Shown: positions 37,845 to 48,796 of the stretch, piece by piece | Numbering within the stretch: position 1 is the stretch's first letter | Layout: every line of letters starts with the position of its first letter | From: Eopsaltria australis | Taxonomy: Eukaryota; Chordata; Aves; Passeriformes; Petroicidae | Length of the DNA stretch: 64,000 nucleotides | Assembly (NCBI GenBank): GCA_034509425.1 | Contig: JAVTVJ010000854.1 | Coordinates: forward strand, 186,001-250,000 | Direction: 5' to 3' | Made by a program: the position numbers and the translations under genes | Notes under the pieces: generated by a model | What the model saw: only the letters and a program-made list of their open reading frames with translations | Told to the model about the DNA's origin: nothing | The model's database searches: none

Positions 37845-37917
37845 AAGGAGCTGGAATTAGATGATCTTTAAGGTCCCTTCCAACCCAAACCCTTCTGTAT
37901 TTCTATGATTTTATGAA
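37845..37917 (+). mobile_element. CR1 LINE remnant, sense (tail only)
   Basis: GGAATTAGATGATCTTTAAG, GTCCCTTCCAACCCAAACCC and a TGTATTTCTATGATTTTATG tail. About 70 bp of CR1 3' end. Confidence 0.87.
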
Positions 37918-38219
37918 AGGAGATGGGTAGGTTATTCTCTTCTCCAGAGAGCCTCAAATATTTCCTTTTGTTTAAAATCTCGCCCTCCACCCTAAGTTTT
38001 ATCAGACTGTCACATTATCATTTTTTGCCCCTTTCTTTTTGTTTTTCTAGGCTTCCTGTTAGGATTTCTCAGCCCTCCTCCTCCACAGCTCCATAACACT
38101 CCATTATACCCAGCATATGCTTCCAGTTCGGTGTGAGGGCAGAAACCTTTGCCCGCAGAGAAGCTCCTGCTGTGCTCATGAGGATCTGATCCACTCAAAA
38201 ACTCTGCCTCTCTTTGCAG

Positions 38220-38328
38220 ATAGGGCCGAACGCCAAGGAGCTGTTCAGACTTGTGGAGGATTTCATTGATGTCATTGGCTTCCGCATGAAAGATTTCCGG
38301 GATTCCTACCAAGTCACGGACAATCTGG
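38220..38328 (+). CDS. ADGRB1: ADGRB1 exon: GAIN domain, A/B junction
   Basis: A 109-bp exon, phase 0 start and phase 1 end, acceptor TCTTTGCAG (to 38219) and donor GTGAGT (from 38329). It encodes [20 protein letters not shown], then [16 protein letters not shown]. This matches recalled BAI1 with conservative changes and ends the helical part of GAIN. Confidence 0.98.
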
Positions 38329-39141
38329 GTGAGTTCATTTGCACTCCTCACCTTGGGAAGAGACCCCCAAAAGCTGTTAATTACTGTGCAGTATGGATGA
38401 CCTGGGCTGTGGGGAGGGGAGGCAGCAGGTGGTGGGACATTAAAAGGTCTGGGGGAAGGCATGGACGGGCATAAATACGGGGTGGCTTTTCTCCAAAGAA
38501 GTTGGGATTTCATGAGGAAGAAGAGATATCCACAGAGAGAGATCTGAGAGATATCAACTGAATGGAGAACAGATGACGAGCTGGGCAGAATTAGACCCTT
38601 CCTTTTATTTTTTGAACACAAGAACAGCCCAGCAGCCAATGGAGGCAGCGAGCAAACAGCAGGCAGCGTTTGATTGATGCTGTGAGCACAATCGCAGCGT
38701 GGAACTTGTTGCCAGAGGAGGCTGCAGAAGCCAAAAAGTACAGATGGGTTCATGATGGGATTCGGAAAGTGCACAAAAGAGAGGTCCATTGGTGGCTGTT
38801 AAAGTTGATGATCTGGAAGCAGCCAGGAGCTGAGGAAGTCCTGCTGATTGCTGGGAGGACAAAGCAAGAGAGGTGCTGTTGTTTCTCACACTTCGTATCA
38901 GCTGCTGCTGGCCACTCCTGGAGATAAGGTGCTGGAGCTGACCTCTCCTCCGCCAGGTTTAGTGCAGGCAGGACCCTTTCAGCAAAGCATGAGCCCTGGT
39001 TTTATCTTCTTTCATGCAAAAACATCACTCCTGTGGCTCCCAAGATCCAGTCTCTGATTTCCCACTAATTCTTCCCATGTTTCCTCAAGCACATGTGAAT
39101 TTACTATTCATTTCCTGGTTTTATTTCTTGCTTCTCCCCAG
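38329..39141 (+). other. ADGRB1: Intron (0.8 kb)
   Basis: Holds one old CR1-like fragment at about 38660-38870. Otherwise unique sequence. It ends with TTGCTTCTCCCCAG. Confidence 0.78.
38660..38870 (+). mobile_element. Old CR1-like LINE remnant (different subfamily)
   Basis: GGAACTTGTTGCCAGAGGAG, GCTGCAGAAGCCAAAAAGTA, GAGAGGTCCATTGGTGGCTG and TCCTGCTGATTGCTGGGAGG resemble the 3' end of an older amniote CR1 subfamily rather than the common bird copies elsewhere in this window. The family assignment is from memory and tentative. Confidence 0.6.
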
Positions 39142-39285
39142 TCCTTGGCATTCACAAACTGCCTGCGAACGCAGCGACCGACATCACCTTCCCCATGAAA
39201 GGTTGGAGGGGGATGGTGGACTGGGCCAAGAACTCAGAGGACAAGGTCACTGTCTCCAAGAGCATCCTGTCGTCAGGGCTCTCAG
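39142..39285 (+). CDS. ADGRB1: ADGRB1 exon: GAIN subdomain B, first part
   Basis: A 144-bp exon, phase 1 on both sides, acceptor TCTCCCCAG (to 39141) and donor GTAGGC (from 39286). It encodes [20 protein letters not shown], then [20 protein letters not shown] and ILSSGLS. The FPMKGWR and DWAK motifs are recalled BAI1 landmarks at the start of the beta-sandwich part of GAIN. Confidence 0.98.
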
Positions 39286-41290
39286 GTAGGCAGCACAGCC
39301 AACACAAGTTTTCTTATTAATTTTCTAAGAGTGGTTCCTTCCATTTGCCTGGTCTTCAAATCCCCTTCCAGCCCAGCTGGATTTGCTCACAAATGTTTGG
39401 ATATCAAATCATTGATGAGTGCAAATAAGGCTTCCAAATATGGCCTAAGAGTTCAACCTAAACTCCTCACAAAAGTTCAGGTTTAGTGCCTGGGTGTGGA
39501 TACTTTTACTTAAAGAAGCAGGAAAAATTGGCAAACAGTGCTTTAGGTGCCCCCCAAGCCTGGATCCAGACCTGATGGAGCCATCTGAGGGTGAGTGGAT
39601 GGGAGTCAGCAGGTCAGGCTGAGCAGCTGATGGCTCTGAGTCTGCTGCCTGGACAACCTTTGATAGATCTGGGGTTTCTGGCCTTTGTGTGAAATTTCCT
39701 GCCCCCAGAGATGAAATTCGGAGGCATTTATCACTCAAACTCCACATCAGGGCATGGAGGTGGTGCCTCAGCCAAGCTGGCCTCACTGCCAGATCTGGAA
39801 GAAAACCTGGAGGTTTCTGGGATGATCTGATGGATGAAAGTCCCAGGAACCAACACACTCAAGGTGCTCACCTTTTGGCAGAGACAACATTTGACAGGAT
39901 TGAGCCCTGAGTTCTCAAAAGCAGCACCCTAAATTGGGCTGATTGCTGGGAAACGATGGGATTTACTTTTGGCACTCGTGGTTTTGAGAGCTGCTGGCTC
40001 CCCAGTCCTTGGGACAGAGGCTGGAGGCTGAGTTGTTGCTACAAAAGGCCTTTGTTGGAAGTATCCTCACACAGAGCTGCTCCAGGGACCCCGAGCTGTA
40101 GTGGCTGAGCAAACAAAAGGTGACGTCCACCCTGAGGAAAAAAATTCCCATCAGTACTCACCTCTCCATGGTTTCCTGAGTACCACCCAGGGCTCTCCTG
40201 CCTTTGTTTTATTCAGTATCTTGTGCTGGTTGTGTAGTTTTTGAGGGTTTACTCAGTGATTCCAGCGGTATTATTTTTGATCCTCACTTTTCTCTGGCTG
40301 CAGGGAACAGGAGCAGCCCTCCTGAGCAAAATGATGAAGACAGGCAGCTTCATGAGACCAAATCCAAACCCCCCTCACTGCTGGGAGCTGACTTTGAGCA
40401 GTTGATATTGATGGGCCAACAGTGATTTATGCAGTTGGGTGACACAATTGCTCTGCAAGCCTGTCTGTCAGTCTCTCCCAGTTATGTGCTCACCAGATAT
40501 CCCAATTTGATGATAAGAAAGACGGACAAGCAGAGTTGTGCCTGTCCTGCAGTGATGGAGCAGACACACAGTCAGCTCAGCCTCAGTACAAGACATCAGA
40601 AAAGCCTCACCTGGTGTTTTCCCAGGCTGCTTCAGCATTGCTTTCCACCCAGCCACTTGCTTTTTCTCCCCCTGAAAATCCAGCCCCGGGGCTTCCTCTG
40701 CTGCTCGTGGTTTATCAGGGAAAGCTCTGGCTTTTTGCAGCTGGGCACCGTGAGGCGGTGGAGGAGGAGGAGGAAAAATAAGAGAAGAAGGAGGTCAAGT
40801 GATGTACCCAGGGGTCACACAGATGATTCAGAGGCTCATCTGGATCTGCTGCAGCCCCCAGAGGCAGCACATGGGTTTTGGGGTCAGAGCAGACGCAGTG
40901 GGACCGCTCCCCTTCCCGCTGCCCTTGTCGGCCCGAGCGCGGCTCTTCTCCCTGATGGCCTGATAGCTGTGGACGGCTCCAAAGGCCTCGGGGTGGCTGC
41001 CAGAGACCTTTCCCCCCTGCAGATTTGTCTGTTGTGGTGCTGTCAGAGGGATTTGGGGGTTTCTGAATGGGGGAGCACCATTTGGGAGGGGTGAGGGTGG
41101 AAATCTGGGATGCCGGGTCACGCCAAAGGTGCTGTGGTGACAGCAGCCACTGCATCCCACTGCAGTGCTGTTGGCATTGGCCATGCTCCTCCAGAGGCCA
41201 AATCCTGCCCCTGGGTGTCCCGTGGGGGCAGCTGCCACCCCGATTGTCTCAGTGCTGTTGTCTTCTTCCCTCTCCTCTGGTGTCCTGCAG
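39286..41290 (+). other. ADGRB1: Intron (2.0 kb)
   Basis: No repeat family or exon recognised. The 3' half (40700-41290) is more GC-rich and carries long chance frames on both strands. A short GGA/GGAGGA patch lies near 40760. Confidence 0.72.
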
Positions 41291-41366
41291 TGTCGGACGA
41301 CTCCTCCGTCTTCGTGGTTGGGACCGTGCTGTACCGGAACGTGGGCAACATCCTCTCCCTGCAGAG
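41291..41366 (+). CDS. ADGRB1: ADGRB1 exon: GAIN subdomain B, second part
   Basis: A 76-bp exon, phase 1 start and phase 2 end, acceptor TGTCCTGCAG (to 41290) and donor GTAAGA (from 41367). It encodes SDDSSVFVVGTVLYRNVGNI then LSLQ and two bases of the next Arg codon. SVFVVGTVLYRN is strictly conserved with recalled BAI1. Its last codon is completed by the G that begins the next exon at 46121. Confidence 0.98.
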
Positions 41367-43436
41367 GTAAGAGGGGCTGCCTGGGGAGGGGGAGCAGCTG
41401 GGGGATCACCAGGATGATCCCTCTGCCTGCAGAGCCCCGCTCCTCCAGGGAAAAGTAGAGATCACTGGGTGCAACGAGACAGATTTTGACCTGCAGTGGG
41501 AATGTTCCGACCCCCGTGTTCAGGTGGTGCCAGGCTCGTGCATGAGGAGGAGCAGGAATTGTTTTCTCCATCCACGAGACACGAGGGGAGGAGGCTCAGT
41601 GCTGCTGTCTCATTCCTCCCTGCCACCCTTCGCCCTCCAGGAATGGAACCTCACCCTGCCCTCGCTGTCAGGAGGGATTTTGGCAGCCCTGACAGACGGG
41701 GGATGCTCAGCTGCCCTGATCTCCCCGAGCTGGCAGCCACACCGAGCCCTGGAGAGCCGCACGGCAGAGGAGAGGCTCGGGGAGGAGAGAGGGGAGCAGA
41801 GCACGCCTGGCTGCCCATGTCTGCATGTTCCAGGCACTGCAAACTGCCTCGGGCTCCAAAGCTTTTGTGTTCAGCACTCCCTTCCCTTTTCTTCGCTCCT
41901 CTCCCTTTTCCTCTCACTCCTTTTTATTTTTCCTTCCCCAAGACTGGTACTGAGGCAGTAAATTAAGCATCCTAAGGCACCTTCTAAATCTGTTCTGCAC
42001 TGATTAGCGTGAGCCCATTTACCATAAACACCAGGGCATCTCTCCTCACCGATAATCATTTAAATACCTCCAGATTTAGCACTGGCAATGGCAAAAGAGC
42101 TCCGAGTGAGCGCGGAGAGGAATTAGCAAGTCAGCCAACTGTATTCTGTAATATCTTCCATTACAGCAGTGGGAATTAGATCAGAAGGGCAATAAACATC
42201 ATTGGCTCAAATGATCCTGTGGTATTTCAGCTTCCTCTGGCCAAGCAGGGAATGAGCTCTGATAACCAGCAGCTGCGGCAGCCACTGCCTCCAAACAGCA
42301 TTCCCAGGAGAGAGCTGATTTGAGATGTTCTTTAATTAAAGGACAGTCCCTCTTTAAAAAAAATCTCGGGTCTTGAATCACCTGTGGAGAGTCAAAGGAA
42401 AAAGAAAAGAGAGAATTTAAAGCAGCAGCAGCAGTAAAGCACCTCTTAGTTCAGCACTGTGCAAATGGACAGAGCATTGAAAAGGAGAATGTTGTTAAAA
42501 AACCACCCAACTGCCTGTGGGTAAAAAATATTTCTGACCATTGAGGAGAGCATAAGAAATACAGACCCAGACCCTGGAACAGACCACTCTGATTCAATGC
42601 AGAGTCATTTTTCCAAGAAGGAAAAAAAAAACAACAATGTAGATTTAACTCAGCAAACAGCACCAGCTGAGCTGTTCCTAATTGTCCCAATTTACCTCCC
42701 CCAAGCAGCAATTCTGTCTCTGAGTCACACATTACTCTGTCCCCTTGGATCCAGAGAGCCCAATGGATCTTGGCAGCTGTGACAATTGGGATGGGCTGCA
42801 CACAAACCTGATTTTCCAAGCTGGGGAGTGGAGAGAGGCGCTTGATCCCAGCTGGACTCTGCTGCGGAGGACAAGGACAGCAGAGAGCCACCAGCCTGGC
42901 TCTCCCTGTGCGCCCAGCACTGCGCTCACAGCTCTTTGCACACCCTTGGTGGCCACTCAGGAGCCCCCTGAGCACCTCTGAGCTCCTCCTCAAGCCCAAT
43001 CTCCACGTGTTTTGTTTCCTTCTCAGAAGCTGGGCTGCAACGTGCTCGTAGGAAAAGCGACTCATCTTCCTCCTGAAAGATTCCCTGTGATGCTGAGCCC
43101 TTCACCACCCTCGAGAAGCTGCTCAGCTGCTTAATTACCACCTCTGCCAGGAGCCTGCCTCTCTTTTTGAAGCTGAATTTGTCTGACTTTCAGTTCCAGG
43201 CACTGGGCCCTCGGGTGGGTGCCTGAAAAGCTCCCCATGTGCAGGGAACTGTCAGACAAGCTTTCCAACAGAGAACATTTTGTTGGTTTTTCCTGCACCT
43301 GGGTTGGTTTTGTGACTCTGTTTTGAACTCCCTTTGCTCTTTCCCCGTATCAAAGTGAAGCTGAACCCAGTAGTGGAATCCAGACAAGGAGGGGACGGAC
43401 AGGGGACAGGAAATGCTCTTTGCTTCATCTCAGTGG

Positions 43437-43640
43437 AAGGGATCTCGGAGATCATCTCATTCCAACCCCCTACCGTGGGCAGGGACACCTCCCTCTATCC
43501 CAGGTTGCTCCAAGCCCTGTCCAACCTGGCCTTGGACACTTCCAGGGATGGAGCAGCCACAGCTTCTCTGGGAAACCTGTGCCAGGGCTTCCCCACCCTG
43601 ACAGTGAAGAATTTCTTCCCAATATCCAAGCCAAACCTCA
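43437..43640 (-). mobile_element. CR1 LINE fragment, antisense
   Basis: ATCATCTCATTCCAACCCCC, CAGGGACACCTCCCTCTATC, CAGGTTGCTCCAAGCCCTGT, GGACACTTCCAGGGATGGAG, the GCCAGGGCTTCCCCACCCTG block and GAAGAATTTCTTCCCAATAT are in antisense CR1 order. The tail itself is missing. Confidence 0.92.
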
Positions 43641-43977
43641 AATTCTTGAGTCCAGCTCTGAAATTGCTGCTGTGCAGTGCTGACTTCACTCTGGGGGAGA
43701 GGTAAAACCAAGAGCCTCCCCACACATCAATGCAACAGAGCTTGTAAGCCTTTTTGAGCAGGGAAACAGGGCCAAGTGTGAATGCACTGCAGTCTTTTGG
43801 GGTGCCGCGCCCAGCTGGGCTCACAGCAACATTTGTTTCGCGTTTTAAAATGCACCAGAGTGCAAATGCAACTCTCGTTCATTTTATTCAGCTGCAGGGC
43901 TCGTGAAGCCACCACTCAGTGCAAGGGAGCTCTGTTTTAACTCCGGCTCTTGCTAAAGCCAATTCCAACAGGAATTC

Positions 43978-44300
43978 AGAGAATCACTGAATGGTTTGGG
44001 TTGGAAGAGGGCTGAAAGATCATCCTGTCCAATCCCCCTGTCCGGGGGCAGGGACACCTTCCACTATCCCAGGTTGCTCCAAGTCCCATCCAACCTGGCT
44101 TGAACACTTCCAGGGATGGGGCAGCCACAGCTTCTCTGGGCAACCTGTGCCAGGACCTCGGCACCCTCTGAGCAGAGAATTCCTTCTCAACATTTAATCC
44201 AAACCTCTCCTCTTTAGTTTAAAACCATTCCTCCTTGTACTATCATTATTTACCCACGTGAAAATTGCTCTCCATGTTTTTTATAAGCCTTCTTCAACTC
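43978..44300 (-). mobile_element. CR1 LINE fragment, antisense
   Basis: AGAGAATCACTGAATGGTTT, GGGTTGGAAGAGGGCTGAAA, the CAGGGACACCTTCCACTATC block, CACTTCCAGGGATGGGGCAG and TCCAAACCTCTCCTCTTTAG, then a less certain end near 44300. Confidence 0.9.
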
Positions 44301-44644
44301 CTGGTTGAGCTGTGGCTTCTTGGCCACTGATCACCCTTCACGTTCTGCACACCGATGACTTCTAATGACTTTCCAGGCTGAAAAATCAAATTCCCCTTCT
44401 GTTTGTGTTTGCTGCATCGATTCTCACCTGCTCCTCAGCCTCCACAAGGAGGTTTCGGTGTCATCCCCGAATATTCAGCAGCACTGACCCAAGGACTGAC
44501 CCTCACAGACACAGCCTCTAATGAAGACATGCACTGGTGGTCACCTTTCAGCACATCCCATTTTTAGCTTCTTACAGCTGCCTGCTCCTATTGATTTACT
44601 CCTTTACTTTCCCTTTGTAGGGTGATGGTTGGGCTTTGTCGCTT

Positions 44645-44850
44645 CATTCTCTTTTTCTTCTTTTTCTTTTCTTTTTCTTTTTTTTTTTGGTAAGGAAAAT
44701 ATATATTTTTCATTTTTTTTTCTTTCCCTGTTAAATCAGTGTTGTTGTTCCCTCTAGTGTTGGTGGAACAGTGGCTTTTTGAGCATCCACTTACACATCC
44801 ATGGACAATACTAAATATTTTTTTCCTCTTTTTTTTTTTTTCTTTAAACC
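44645..44850. repeat. T/C-rich low-complexity region
   Basis: Several CTTTTTCTTTTC-type tracts and T runs (about 44647-44688, 44700-44725 and 44815-44845). Their reverse complements are A/G-rich. They lie far from any acceptor. Confidence 0.85.
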
Positions 44851-45464
44851 CTATTTTTTAGCTGCTGTTAAACAAGTGCAAATCATTCCCATCTAATTCT
44901 TTTCAAAAAAAGAAAAACCCAGAGAGGAAAGTGGAAGATTTTAGCAATACCTGCAGATTTGGTGAAGATTTGGATAAGGAACGATTTCCATTGTCCATGG
45001 ATGCCCCAAGGGCTGGGAGCAGCCTGATCTGGATCTACCACACCCCTACCAATTCCTTCAGCTGCTGCTTGTGGGGACCTTTTGCTTATTTAAGCACCAA
45101 TAAACTGCAGAAAAATGAGGAAACTCTGTGTTTTCACATGTTCAGTGTCCAGGGAAGTGCCTACAAAGACTCTGGCTTTCCAGGAATGGGAGATACCTCC
45201 TCACTTACTGCCCCTCCCAAGAGCCAAATCTCCCAGATTTTTTACAATATTTAGTCTGGGCACAGACATTTAGACATCTACATGAAAAGTCTGGCCTTTT
45301 TCCATTTGCTTTTGGTCCTCAGGGAATGAAGACACACACCAGAGCCTCCAGCCAGGATCATGTGCTGCCCCATGGAGAAGCAGCCAAACCTCAGCCTCAC
45401 TGCAGTGCAAGCTAAGCCAGCCTTGGGGAGGGAAAAGAGGATTTTTTTTTTTTTTAAACATGAA

Positions 45465-45515
45465 ATCATGGAATATTCTGAGCTGGAAGGGACCTACAAG
45501 GATCACCATAGTCCA
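45465..45515 (-). mobile_element. CR1 LINE remnant, antisense (tail only)
   Basis: CATGGAATATTCTGAGCTGG, then AAGGGACCTACAAGGATCAC and ATAGTCCAA. This is the same CR1 variant as the piece at 5609. Confidence 0.75.
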
Positions 45516-45804
45516 AAGGAGCTCTGTTTCCTCGTGGCAGGGAGAGAAAATGAGCCCAGGAATATTTTATTTCTGGGATAGATTCAGACTCTAAGTCCAG
45601 TTGCTTTAGGGGTTGATAAGGTTCTTGAAATGGTTTGATTTTGGAAGGGTAGATGTGGATTGGCTGTGAGGAGAGCTCAGAGGGCAGAGGATCCAGAACA
45701 GCAGATGTCTTTGAGGTATTTTAAAATAATGGGGTCAACCCCTTCTGCACTGTGTGCACTAAACCCTGCACCACCAGTGAAGGCTGCAATGGGACTCCCT
45801 GTTG

Positions 45805-46166
45805 CACAAAAATCCCTCTAAAACCTCTCTTTGCCCTCTCCCCACACAGGAACAGCACCATTCTCAACTCCAGAATCATCTCTGTGATTGTGAAGCACAA
45901 AAATCCCTCTGAAACCTCTCTTTTCCCTCTCCCCCCAGAAACAGCACCATTATGAACTCCAAAGTCAAGTCTGTGACTGTGAAGCACAAAAATCCCTCTA
46001 AAACCTCTCTCTCCCCTCTCCCCACACAGGAACAGCACCGTTCTGAACTCCAAAGTCATCTCTGTGACTGTGAAGCACAAAAATCCCTCTAAAACCTCTC
46101 TCTCCCCTCTCCCCACACAGGAACAGCACCGTTCTGAACTCCAAAGTCATCTCTGTGACTGTGAAG
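45805..46166 (+). repeat. ADGRB1: 91-bp tandem repeat spanning a splice acceptor, 4 copies
   Basis: Each unit has 45 bp of intron end (CACAAAAATCCCTCTAAAAC, a C/T tract, then CACAG) plus the first 46 bp of the exon (GAACAGCACC to GTGAAG). Units start at 45805, 45896, 45985 and 46076. The second is 89 bp because its acceptor is shortened to CCCCCCAG. The third and fourth are almost identical, while the first two are more diverged. Only the fourth copy continues into the rest of the exon and has a donor. Acceptor AGs end at 45849, 45938, 46029 and 46120. Use of the first three with the normal donor would shift the frame (271, 182 and 91 extra bases). Confidence 0.96.
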
Positions 46167-46223
46167 CCATTCCCCCGGTCTCTCCTCACCCCTCTGGAAA
46201 TCGAATTCTCCCACCTGTACAAC
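46121..46223 (+). CDS. ADGRB1: ADGRB1 exon: GAIN subdomain B, third part
   Basis: A 103-bp exon, phase 2 start and phase 0 end, acceptor CCCCACACAG (to 46120) and donor GTAAGT (from 46224). Its first G completes an Arg codon. It then encodes [20 protein letters not shown] and [17 protein letters not shown] is an N-glycosylation sequon. I place the start at the last of four near-identical acceptors, because only this one joins the upstream phase-2 exon and yields the conserved peptide with a downstream donor. The first 46 bases of the exon are copied three times upstream. Confidence 0.97.
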
Positions 46224-47187
46224 GTAAGTAGTTCCTGGGAGCCTGCCCCATTCCCATGGCTGTGTTTGATGCTGCAGGGCAGGAATGTGTTGGTTTTGAT
46301 GGGCTCCTGACTTCTCTTTGCTGGTGCAGGACCCTTCAATCTTCCCAAAAAAATAGGGGCTGCGTTTCCAGAGCAGCAGGAGGGTGACACTGCTGGCACA
46401 GGGAATGCTCGTCCCCAGTTCACACCATCTCATTGTGGGCAACATCAAAAGGGAATAATTGTGCACTCATTAAAACAACTTGATGAAGCAATGGTCTTCT
46501 TTGAGGAGGGAAGGGCAGGGGGAAAAGTTGTCCCCATTAATTCTGGAATTTTGCTGTTGTCCTCAATGCTTTCCAAGGCAGGCAGAAATTCCCTGCAGGT
46601 TCCTCTGCTCAACCCTAAGCAGATTTATGGGATGGACATTTGCATACCCCAAGGCCTGTCCTTCTTGTGGAGATGAGATGCCCTCCTGAGGCTCTACAAC
46701 ATGAATATCAAGATCTGCTGTGTCTTTGGACTCTCCTGGAAGGATTTTCCAAAGCTGCCTTAGTCCAGGGAGCTTTGAACACACCTGACCCCCTCCTGCA
46801 GGGCTGTAACTCTGTCCCACAAAAGCAGAGCCTGTACTTGATCCACTTTCCAGAAGGGAGCAGCAAAAGGATTCTGTGTGAGAGGAGGGATGAGGAGGAA
46901 TATCCATAGGTTGAGTCAGCAGAGAGGCAGAGTCAAATCCCTCTGCAGTGGCCGTGATGCAGAACAAACCAGGGCACGTTTTCAGTCTGGCTTTTCAATC
47001 CCAGGGTGGCAAAAGCCATTCCAAGGATTTGAGATCCATGACAGCTCATCTGGTGTACCCCAGACACTCCATCCTTAGAGCAGTGGAAGGTGTTTTGCAG
47101 GCCCCACACTTTTCATTCCAGTCCAGACACTCCACAAACAGCCTGACACTGATTTGTTTCTATTTTCCCTTTCTTGTCTCCTGGCAG
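46224..47187 (+). other. ADGRB1: Intron (0.96 kb), nothing notable
   Basis: Unique sequence with no repeat or exon recognised. It ends with the pyrimidine-rich TTCCCTTTCTTGTCTCCTGG then CAG. Confidence 0.8.
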
Positions 47188-47231
47188 GGAACCACCAACC
47201 AGACCTGCATCCTGTGGGATGAGAATGATGG
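47188..47231 (+). CDS. ADGRB1: ADGRB1 exon: GAIN subdomain B, segment before the GPS
   Basis: A 44-bp exon, phase 0 start and phase 2 end, acceptor CTCCTGGCAG (to 47187) and donor GTGAGT (from 47232). It encodes GTTNQTCILWDENDG, with the last Gly codon split by the intron. C-I-L-W-D is the conserved first GPS-region Cys-x-x-Trp signature of adhesion GPCRs, and NQT is an N-glycosylation sequon. The cleavage site itself (the H-L-S/T-like tripeptide) is on a later exon not seen in this window. Confidence 0.97.
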
Positions 47232-48000
47232 GTGAGTTCTGTGTGTTTCCCTTTACTCTCACAGGTCTGTTTGCGCTTTTTTTTTTTTGGGGTGAAATCA
47301 CCACAATTTTAGCAGTGATGTGTCAGTTCTTGCTTTCTCCACTCAGTATTTTCTTCGCCCTGGTGGGGAATGCTTCTTCCTTCACACGTGCACTGCTTCT
47401 CTCTGAGCTGTCTTTTTTGAGCTATTTTGGATTTTTCCACATAAAGGATGCATGAATTGGGACCCAGGAGTGTGGAATTTTTCAGACTGAGCTCAGCAAA
47501 GCAGCGCTCGGCTCTCTGCAGTGCTCACCCCAAATCAGCACCATAAGGAGAGTAACAAATAATCAGTTGCAAATATGGCCTGTGGTGGTGAAGTCCAGGT
47601 GAGATGAACTTCAAATTGTGATACCAAAAGATGATTTTTGCCAGAATTCCAACGATGACTGGTGCTGTTCAGGAGGGTTTGAGTGATGTGGTTGTGGCCA
47701 GCAGGGGAAAAAAAAAACAATAATCCCAAGTTACCATGAAGAGTTAGGATGATAAATCTCATATGGGGAGTAGATGTCAAAGAATGTGAATCTTAGAAAG
47801 GAAAAAAAAAAGGAAAAAAAACCACTCTGAAAGTGAGATCTTAAATCTTGAGTGAACTTGACAAGGATACAAAGTGTTTGATTTAATGGTGGTTTTACTC
47901 CACTGACTTTTGCATCTCAGTTTGAGGACCGGCCTGGCTCCTCTTCTGCTTGCAGTCAGTTCCTCTCCTTGAGATCTCAGACATTTGGCACATGCCCCTG

Positions 48001-48029
48001 CATTTATTATTATTATTTATTATTATTAC
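48001..48029. repeat. (TTA)n microsatellite
   Basis: CATTTATTATTATTATTTAT followed by TATTATTACC, about 29 bp with one interruption. Confidence 0.9.
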
Positions 48030-48796
48030 CAGCAGCATCTGAAAAATGATTCCATTCTCGTCCTTTTATGCTCCATTAAGCAGCATATGCACTGAGAGGC
48101 AGGCAACATATTTACACTCAGCTCAGTTCTGGTTGGTCTGGGATTAATTTGGCATCTCTGAGTGGATCCAAAGCAAAGCTGAAGAACCCAGAGGTTTTCC
48201 CTGCTTGTAGAATCACACCTGTGCTGTGCTTGAGATGCAGGAGGACTTTTAAGAAATTAATAAAAGCGGATTTTATCATATTTTCTGTGTGCCAAAGAGT
48301 GTGTGGGTCAGCACAGAGGGTTGGATTGGTGAGCAGGCTCAGGAGCTGGCCTGCCCTGCTAAATCTGTTGTTTCTCCGTGCTGGAATGGAATTAAAGCAC
48401 TTGTACAACAACTCAGTTTTTGGCAAGTGAAGGCAGGAGCTGGAACCGTCACCCCTTTGATCTGTACTGCATCCCATTGCTTTTGGCTTTCCAAAAGCAG
48501 AGAGAGGGTTGTGTCCAGGAGCAGGGAGATGTTTCCCTGCCATGCTGAGACCTGGATTTAATCAGCTGCAGTGTGAGCATGAAAAGAGCAAAATCCAGTT
48601 TGGACGCGGCTGAATCTGAGGGACAGGGGTGCCACTCAGGGTGGGCTCAGGAATCTGTCAGAGCTGGCACTTGTGGGACCCAGGTGAAGATTTGGCCAGT
48701 GCTGAGCATGGGCTGAGAGGTTTGGATGCCCTTTCTGAACTGGAAATGGGCAAAGCAGTGCCCAGTTCAGCATCATCAGCTCTGCCTCATCCCAAA

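Larger units (their letters stand above)
35332..38219 (+). other. ADGRB1: Intron within GAIN subdomain A (2.9 kb)
   Basis: Three short sense CR1 remnants (35775-35895, 36380-36458, 37845-37917). The stretch 36870-37180 is repeat-free and A/T-rich. No further exon. Confidence 0.75.
41367..46120 (+). other. ADGRB1: Intron before the duplicated-acceptor exon (4.8 kb)
   Basis: Contains antisense CR1 pieces (43437-43640, 43978-44300, 45465-45515), a T/C-rich region (44645-44850) and, at its 3' end, a 91-bp repeat array that overlaps the next exon. The segment 42040-42360 is repeat-free with homeodomain-like sites and may be conserved. The GC-rich stretch 41370-41850 gives long chance frames, but I see no conserved peptide. 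Confidence 0.75.

Noticed and set aside
38010..38789. 259-codon minus-strand open frame
   Set aside because: It lies antisense to a confirmed ADGRB1 exon (38220-38328) and an old CR1 remnant, and the peptide has no recognisable domain.
41496..41966. 156- and 145-codon + strand frames after the 41291 exon
   Set aside because: No acceptor joins them to the confirmed exon chain. The known BAI1 peptide continues at 46121 with matching phase, so this is GC-rich intron.
45805..46166. Regularly spaced repeats as a CRISPR array
   Set aside because: Units are contiguous without unique spacers, the window is eukaryotic, and the units are parts of a coding exon and its intron end.
45721..46466. Minus-strand frames with a repeated [13 protein letters not shown] peptide
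   Set aside because: They are the antisense reading of the 91-bp intron/exon repeat. There is no independent start, splice or domain evidence.
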